Origin: Xanthostigma xanthostigma
Taxonomy: Eukaryota; Arthropoda; Insecta; Raphidioptera; Raphidiidae
Direction of reading: 5' to 3'
NCBI GenBank assembly: GCA_963575645.1
Contig: OY754467.1
Coordinates: 6,944,001-7,008,000, forward strand
Length of the DNA: 64,000 nucleotides
Shown here in pieces: positions 59,601-64,000 of the stretch (its first letter is position 1; every line of letters begins with the position of its first letter). The translations under genes and the position numbers were made by a program. Under the pieces are notes generated by a model. It did not search any database. It was not told the origin of the DNA and saw only the letters and a list, made by a program, of their open reading frames with translations.

Positions 59601-62600
59601 TTTTATACAAAATAATATTTTGAATTTTATTGGAATAACATAACTGAGATAAACATTAAAATTACCAACAGGTGCTCCAAATGCCGCCGCCACACCTGCC
59701 GCTGCACCACCCGACACAAAATCTCTTTTTTCGTGATCTTCTCGAAAATACTGAAAAATTTTCAAATCTTTCTGCAGCGTCGTACTTTTTCCTTGCGAGA
59801 TTCCTGCAGCAACTACTGCTCCTGAGTGAATCATTGGACCTTCCTATAATTTATATCGCAAAAACTTATTTTTTTGTTAAGATCGCCAACTGCGAACACC
59901 GTGCGGGTCTAGTGACACGAAAATTTTGAGGATGCATCCGTGACTGAATTTTTAAGGTTTCATAGACCTACGAAGACAGCAGGAACAGGAGAGAAAACTG
60001 CGCGAGATCAAATTACTTGAGTGTAAAGGACTGAGGGGAATCCCAGACGGAACACAACTCGCAAAATACACGCAAAGCCCGTTTCTGCTACTCGTGCGAT
60101 TTCTCTTTTAAATTTGATGTTTGCATGCAGAAACCAACAAAGTTAACTTCATCACTACAGCTTGCATCAATGATTCTGCTACATTTTACGATGTGACTCG
60201 CGATTTTTTTCCCTTCTATACAATTACGTTTCAAAGGGTTTCTCTCATCTCGACGACAACTTTCTTCCTCGGAAATATACATCTATACTAATATATAAAG
60301 CTGAAGAGTTTGTTTGTTTGTTTGAACGCGCTAATCTCAGAAACTACTGGTTCGAATTGAACAAATTTTTTTTTGTTGGATAGCCCATGTATCGAGGAAG
60401 GCTATAGGCTATATAATATTACGCTATGACTAATTGGAGCGGGACATAAATGAAAAATGTTGCTAGATGTGTCTCAAAATTAGTCCGTCCGACAAATATT
60501 ATCAGGTCAAATGCCTTAACTAAATACTGCAATATTAGCGTTCAAGAGTACAAGCCCGGATAGCTCAGTCGGTATGTGTAAGACTCTTAATGCCAGGGTC
60601 TAGGGTTCAAGCCCCACGTTGGCGAATATATTTTTATTTTTTTTTATTTTCTACATTGCTTTCTTCTAAGGTTTGCATTTCAATTTTTTTAAATTTTATT
60701 ACGACTAATTAAAATTAAATAAATCTAATAGCTCATTTGAAAACTGTTACAACTATAGGCACCTATATATAAAAATAATTTTCCTACAGTGTTTTCAATT
60801 AAATATCTATTATATTAAAAGAAATTTATTACTTAAAAAAAGTATAAATACTGCTTTTTAACGACAAAAACTTTTGAACGGTAACTCCGATCATTATGAA
60901 GTTTGGACACAACATTCATCTCGGTAAACTAAGATGAATGTGCGTACTCATGTTCCTTCCTTCCCCATTCGTTCTTTTGCACCCGGGTGAAACAGGGCGG
61001 GACCGCTAGTTTTAAATAAACCATCGAAACCTCGTATACTGTCAATGCTAACGCTTCGCATAGGGCGGCCATATCAAATATTATGAAATGGGCTCCGCCT
61101 CCAGATAAAATCCCAATTCACGCAGTGTAAACACGTTTATATATTTATATTTTATTGCGTCCCGCGCAGGACTCATCTCGGTCTGATATAATTTTGCTCT
61201 GCGCCGCGTTTACTACCGCTGTCCGGAGTTGGTCTATGGGAGTCTTTATCCGGAGTGACTGAGAAAAATACCGAGAACTCGATCCAGGTTAGACGGTTGA
61301 GGGATTAGAAAATGGACATCGCAATTAAAAGTGGTGTTATCAGTTATATCGTTAAACAACTTACCTTGCCGCCAGCTAATCCACCCACAACGGATGTGAC
61401 GACTCCGATTGCCTTGACAAGAAGCGTTTTAATTCGCACAACGCGCGGAACTTTAACCCCATTCAGATAACATTTTACCTGTGGAATACCACTTCCAGCT
61501 GCAATCGGCTGCGAAACAGGAAATTTTAAACAGAATGTAATTTCATTATTATAATTAAATAATATTAATGCGTCAAAGCGGAGAGGAATAAATAAAATCT
61601 AGACTTCAAAGTCTAGATTTTATTTATTCCCAGACAGAGTTCTTCAAAGTCTAGATTTACTTTAGGAAGCAAGACTCTAAATTTTAGAGTCTTGATTCCT
61701 AAAGTATTTATAGCTGAGTTGTTTCGATTATATGATGTCTTAAATCAGCTGTCTATGGAAATAAAAATAAAAAATGTTACGCGCAACCGAACGCGAACCA
61801 GCCCCGTGGTAGGCCGGGATTCTACCACTGAGCTACGGATGCTTGCTGAGAACTACTGCTTTTACACGGTTACTAAGTACAATTTTGTGACAAATTCAGT
61901 TACATAGGAAACGAGTTTACCCCCGTTTTTAAAGAAGTATTCACAAAATTTGAGTGGAAGTAGGCGTGGTTTATTAATATTCGTTTGTATTTCGTTTAAC
62001 TGATTGGTGATAATTAATTAAATTAGATACTGTGTAACCTCTTTATAACGTCCTTCGTTATAACGAAAAACTCCCTATAACGTAGAAAATTTTACAGTTT
62101 GGTTGGTTTACCTTAAAACCCATACATTAATACCCTCTTTATAGCGTAACAACCATTCTCTATTACGATGAAATATGTTCATATTTAGGCGTATTTAACA
62201 GTTTTTATACAACAAAATGAAGATGAAGAAGATGATAAAGAGGACGATTTTTAACCATCATCAACTATTCAACAAGCACTTGATGCCGCTAAACTTATCG
62301 AAACATTCCTATTGTTTAATGAAGGTGATTCCACCACATCCCAAGAGTCAAGACATGCATAATACTTAATAAAATACAAAACAAATATTGGCATAGCAAA
62401 AACGCCAAGCAAAGTTAACAGACTACATGGAATAAATTAATTAGGTGAAATTTGGTTATTTTTCTTTCTTCCCTCCATATAACGAAAACTCTTTATAACG
62501 AAAAAAAATGCTCGGTCCCTTGAGATTCGTTATAAAGAGGTGACACTGTACATCGAATAAAAAAATGTCGAAAGATTTTTTTCTGTTTTGATTGTTCCCC

Positions 62601-63349
62601 TCTATTTCACTGTTGATACTAGTGATGTAATGACTATTCGCATATTTTTTGACATTCGCATTGGCAAAATCATATGAATAATTAATATCAGAAAAAAATC
62701 ATATTTTTAAAAGAAATTTTTTCTTTATAAGTACAACGGCAAATGAATGTTTGGGACAGTTAAAAGACAGATCCTGTTCTGAATGATTTATTGTAAGCTA
62801 TAGACGCTTGTCAGACAGCCTTAAACAATATATATATTTTACCTCGACATTAAATCTTCATAAACAAATGTCTCAGAACAATCCTCAAGGTGAAATGGTA
62901 TGAACACGTCTCGAACAACGAACTTTGGAAACGTGCATGTCTTGAACAAATCTGTGTAACTATAAAACGTAGGAAATGAAATTGGATAGGACACACGCTA
63001 CGAAAGACAGATGACGACATAGCGAAGAGAGCCTTGGATTGGAACTCACAGGGATACCAAAAAAGAGGCAGACCAAAAATATCCTGGAGAAGAACTGTTC
63101 GTGAAGAAGTTATGGAACAAGGAACTACCTGGCTTCAAGTCAAACATATGGCAAAAGATAGGACTACATTTAAAAATTTCGTAGAGGCCCTATGCTCCAC
63201 TTAGGAGTTAAAGGAATTTATTATTATTATTATTATTACCTCGACATATGCAACCAAAGTTGATCCGATCAGCACAGGTATAACGTTGGATGCCACCCAT
63301 AATAAATAGGGTATGTATAATTTTCCTAGAACAACGTGTTTGTCGACAC
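53631..63349 (-). CDS. ClC-7: ClC-7-type lysosomal Cl-/H+ exchanger, 5'-partial
   Basis: Twelve exons: 63349-63240, 61508-61365, 59843-59666, 59093-58802, 57752-57614, 57342-57079, 56018-55839, 55728-55519, 54984-54820, 54752-54669, 54595-54515 and 53732-53631, all in frame, 648 residues plus a stop. The N-terminus lies right of the window. ClC-7 exchanges 2 Cl- for H+ across late endosomal/lysosomal membranes. Seen here: the anion-site motif [10 protein letters not shown], the gating glutamate in [10 protein letters not shown] (split by an intron), [26 protein letters not shown], the proton glutamate in [53 protein letters not shown] and two C-terminal CBS domains ([11 protein letters not shown] to [14 protein letters not shown] to [10 protein letters not shown] and [10 protein letters not shown]). 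All catalytic residues I know of are present. One oddity is GGLAGGK where the family usually has GGLAVGK. Introns carry two hAT MITEs, a Helitron, a pogo-like MITE and an RTE fragment. Confidence 0.95.
53898..54419. mobile_element. hAT-type MITE, copy 1
   Basis: The terminal inverted repeats are TAGTGATGTGCCGG and CCGGCACATCACTA. The flanks are ATCCATGA (53890-53897) and ATCTATGA (54420-54427), an 8-base target duplication with one mismatch, which is the hAT signature. The interior has GGATACGGATAT-type subterminal repeats and an internal palindrome (about 54012-54128). There is no transposase. It lies in the last ClC-7 intron region (between 53732 and 54515). Confidence 0.9.
56040..56345. 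repeat. fold-back repeat
   Basis: AAATATAGTTTAAAAAAAAC, AGCTTAAAACAATAATGAAT and ATACTAGTATTATTGTGAAA in the left half are mirrored in the right half around 56190. It lies in the ClC-7 intron between exons 57079 and 56018 and is non-coding. Confidence 0.85.
56398..56482 (-). repeat. tRNA-like sequence (Leu/Ser-type length, probable SINE head)
   Basis: The minus strand shows an A-box-like AAGCCGTGCGGTCTAAAGC, a long variable-arm-like insert and a B-box-like GGGTTCTAATCCCG, then a T/A-rich tail. The D and T stems are plausible but the acceptor stem is not. It is interpreted as a tRNA-derived repeat inside a ClC-7 intron. Confidence 0.45.
57932..58434. mobile_element. hAT-type MITE, copy 2
   Basis: It has the same TAGTGATGTGCCGG ends as copy 1, with a separate 8-base duplication ATTTCTAC/ATTTCTAT (57924-57931 and 58435-58442; one mismatch). 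The interior is nearly identical to copy 1 apart from small indels, so the two inserted independently from the same family. It lies in the ClC-7 intron between exons 58802 and 57752. Confidence 0.9.
59315..59371. repeat. short perfect palindrome
   Basis: AAATGGTGATTAAGTTTAAT (from 59315) is exactly mirrored by ATTAAACTTAATCACCATTT (ending 59371), with a 16-base spacer. Similar open frames start at each arm. It is probably the core of a decayed fold-back element. Confidence 0.85.
60282..61009 (+). mobile_element. non-autonomous Helitron, family 3
   Basis: It begins TCTATACTAATATATAAAGC and ends GGGACCGCTAG, inserted between A (60281) and T (61010). The paralogous empty site at 31730-31850 confirms both ends to the base and the lack of target duplication. 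The text TTTGTTTGTTTGAACGCGCT and GTTGGATAGCCCATGTATCG matches a repeat type I recall as common in insect genomes. A tRNA-Lys-like segment lies inside at 60555-60626. No Rep/helicase is present. Confidence 0.85.
60555..60626 (+). pseudogene. tRNA-Lys-like sequence carried inside a Helitron
   Basis: GCCCGGATAGCTCAGTCGGT and GACTCTTAATG with GGTCTAGGGTTCAAGCCCC closely follow tRNA-Lys(CUU). The GAGC of the D-stem, the anticodon stem and the 3' acceptor strand are altered (ATGTGTAAG, TGCCAGG, GTTGGCGA), so folding fails. A T-run follows and could serve as a Pol III terminator. It is either a captured tRNA or a SINE that inserted into the Helitron. Confidence 0.6.
61585..61705. repeat. two adjacent near-perfect palindromes
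   Basis: Bases 61585-61630 have 22-base perfect arms (GGAATAAATAAAATCTAGAC and complement) around a two-base centre. Bases 61659-61705 form a second palindrome (ACTTTAGGAA / TTCCTAAAGT arms, inner AAGACTCTAAA / TTTAGAGTCTT). The segment TTCAAAGTCTAGATTTA recurs between them. They lie in the ClC-7 intron upstream of exon 61508. Confidence 0.9.
61785..61847 (-). repeat. tRNA-Gly-like sequence (degenerate)
   Basis: The minus strand starts GCATCCGTAGCTCAGTGGTA, close to tRNA-Gly, followed by an anticodon-loop-like CTACCAC and a damaged T-arm (GGTTCGCGTTCGG). The acceptor stem cannot pair. It is a tRNA-derived repeat or pseudogene. Confidence 0.5.
62030..62548 (+). mobile_element. pogo/Tigger-like element with transposase remnant
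   Basis: The ends CTGTGTAACCTCTTTATAAC and (complement of the right end) CAGTGTCACCTCTTTATAAC are terminal inverted repeats flanked by TA on both sides (62028-62029 and 62549-62550), as expected for pogo/Tc1 types. Inside, an acidic run (EEDDKEDDF), an in-frame stop and then [19 protein letters not shown] (about 62262-62320) look like the C-terminal tail of a Tigger-type transposase. Most of the transposase is gone. Confidence 0.75.
62851..63235 (+). mobile_element. 5'-truncated RTE-like LINE fragment
   Basis: The frame from 62854 to the stop at 63202-63204 reads [57 protein letters not shown] and [11 protein letters not shown]. This is the C-terminal end of an RTE-type endonuclease/reverse-transcriptase ORF, here with one in-frame TGA (62977-62979) where the family usually has Trp. 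It ends in a TTA microsatellite, as RTE elements do. TTACCTCGACAT flanks it on both sides (62839-62850 and 63236-63247) as a 12-base target duplication. The right copy includes the end of a ClC-7 exon and its splice donor. Confidence 0.85.
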
Positions 63350-63569
63350 CTAAATTTTTATTAAGGAAAATATTCTAACTGATTTTTTTTATTATTTAAT
63401 ATCGATAACAGTTATCACTTTACGGAATGTTTATTTCGCCGTACAGATCCTGAAATACATACATTTTTTAATTTTCGCATAAGAATCAGTTTTGTGACAC
63501 CATACTATCTTGGCATCTTGACTGCTCTGACGTCACATTTCGTATGCATTTGTTTCAATAAAAAATTGG

Positions 63570-64000
63570 TTGTCTGTAAAGTCGGTTTACGGACGATAGT
63601 TTTACGTGATAACGTATTCCGTAATACATAACCTAAATTTATATAATAATTATAATAATTCGAATCTATGATATTGCATCTTTCGCTTCAAATTTAGGTT
63701 AATTTTATTTATTAAATTACTCACCACCTATAAAAATAATTTTTTTTATTAACTTTCTTTCTTTCGTATTTATTTAAGTCTCAAAGATTAACTGTCATAC
63801 TATTTATAAAACAATTGTTTCACTGTTTATATAAAATTCCAAAACCTACTTACAATATTTAAGTATTTTCATACGTCAAAAAATTGATTTTTATAATGAT
63901 AAAATTTGTAAGAAAACGATTTTTTCGAGAGATGAGACCTAGCTAAAACGATTTTTTGCCCCCCAAAATCCCTTTTCAGTAAATTTCATCCAAATCGTTA
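63570..64000 (-). repeat. partial copy of the 6880-7860 repeat (runs off the window)
   Basis: GTCTGTAAAGTCGGTTTACG, ATTGCATCTTTCGCTTCAAA and ATTTTTTGCCCCCCAAAATC match the 7380-7850 segment in the opposite orientation. The sequence continues past the right edge with the family-1 Helitron 5' region. It lies in the ClC-7 intron preceding exon 63349. Confidence 0.8.

Larger units (their letters stand above)
60000..61110 (+). repeat. dispersed repeat interrupted by a Helitron
   Basis: The left part (to 60281) ends TTTCTTCCTCGGAAATATAC; the right part resumes at 61010 with TTTTAAATAAACCATCGAAA and CTCGTATACTGTCAATG. The uninterrupted paralogue is at 31730-31850. Short related strings (GCGAGATCAAATTA) also occur at 33297 and 31280. 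Confidence 0.75.

Noticed and set aside
62617..62700. Another hAT MITE end (AGTGATGTAATGACTATTCG)
   Set aside because: It resembles hAT ends but no mirrored end or target duplication was found nearby.
1..64000. CRISPR arrays, rRNA genes, prokaryotic operons
   Set aside because: None present; tandem repeats seen are satellite-like or transposon-associated.

Overview
The window is nuclear DNA from an animal, almost certainly an insect. It is AT-rich, with spliced genes, introns loaded with DNA transposons, and a ZAD zinc-finger domain, which is a domain typical of insects. The order cannot be fixed from the sequence alone. No prokaryotic operons, CRISPR arrays or rRNA genes are present. Exon coordinates below were placed by hand from GT/AG sites, reading-frame continuity and recalled family conservation.

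Layout, left to right. (1) 1-3600 is transposon debris: a hAT end and a nested fold-back composite. (2) 3603-9612 (+) holds the last four exons of a metal-dependent cyclase (KynB/isatin-hydrolase-like) gene; its 5' part lies left of the window. Its introns hold Helitrons, a giant palindrome and a cluster of short hairpins. (3) 9613-15990 is mostly unassigned, with one orphan exon-like ORF, a tandem CGATA array and a MITE. (4) 15995-19916 (-) is a complete three-exon RhoGDI gene. (5) 20050-30490 is gene-free. (6) 30495-51600 (-) is a complete seven-exon transcription-factor gene that I read as a GATAd orthologue; its reconstructed 715-residue product joins an N-terminal ZAD domain to one GATA zinc finger. 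(7) Nested antisense in its second intron, 38147-41505 (+) encodes a single-pass leucine-rich-repeat membrane protein whose first exon was not found. (8) 52347-52454 (+) is a candidate 35-residue membrane micropeptide between the GATA gene and the next one. (9) 53631-63349 (-) contains the last twelve exons of a ClC-7-type lysosomal Cl-/H+ exchanger; the 5' end lies beyond the right edge. (10) 63570-64000 is another copy of the repeat found at 5.3-7.9 kb.

The genes do not form a pathway: metabolic enzyme, Rho regulator, transcription factor, receptor-like protein and ion exchanger. The most informative observations are these: the ZAD-GATA architecture with a nested antisense LRR gene; the micropeptide; an RTE retrotransposon whose target-site duplication copied a ClC-7 splice donor; two Helitrons with exact TC/CTAG ends, one with an empty-site paralogue in the window; a dense array of three-base-loop hairpins; and three fold-back elements sharing a CTGAAGA-stem-GAAA motif.
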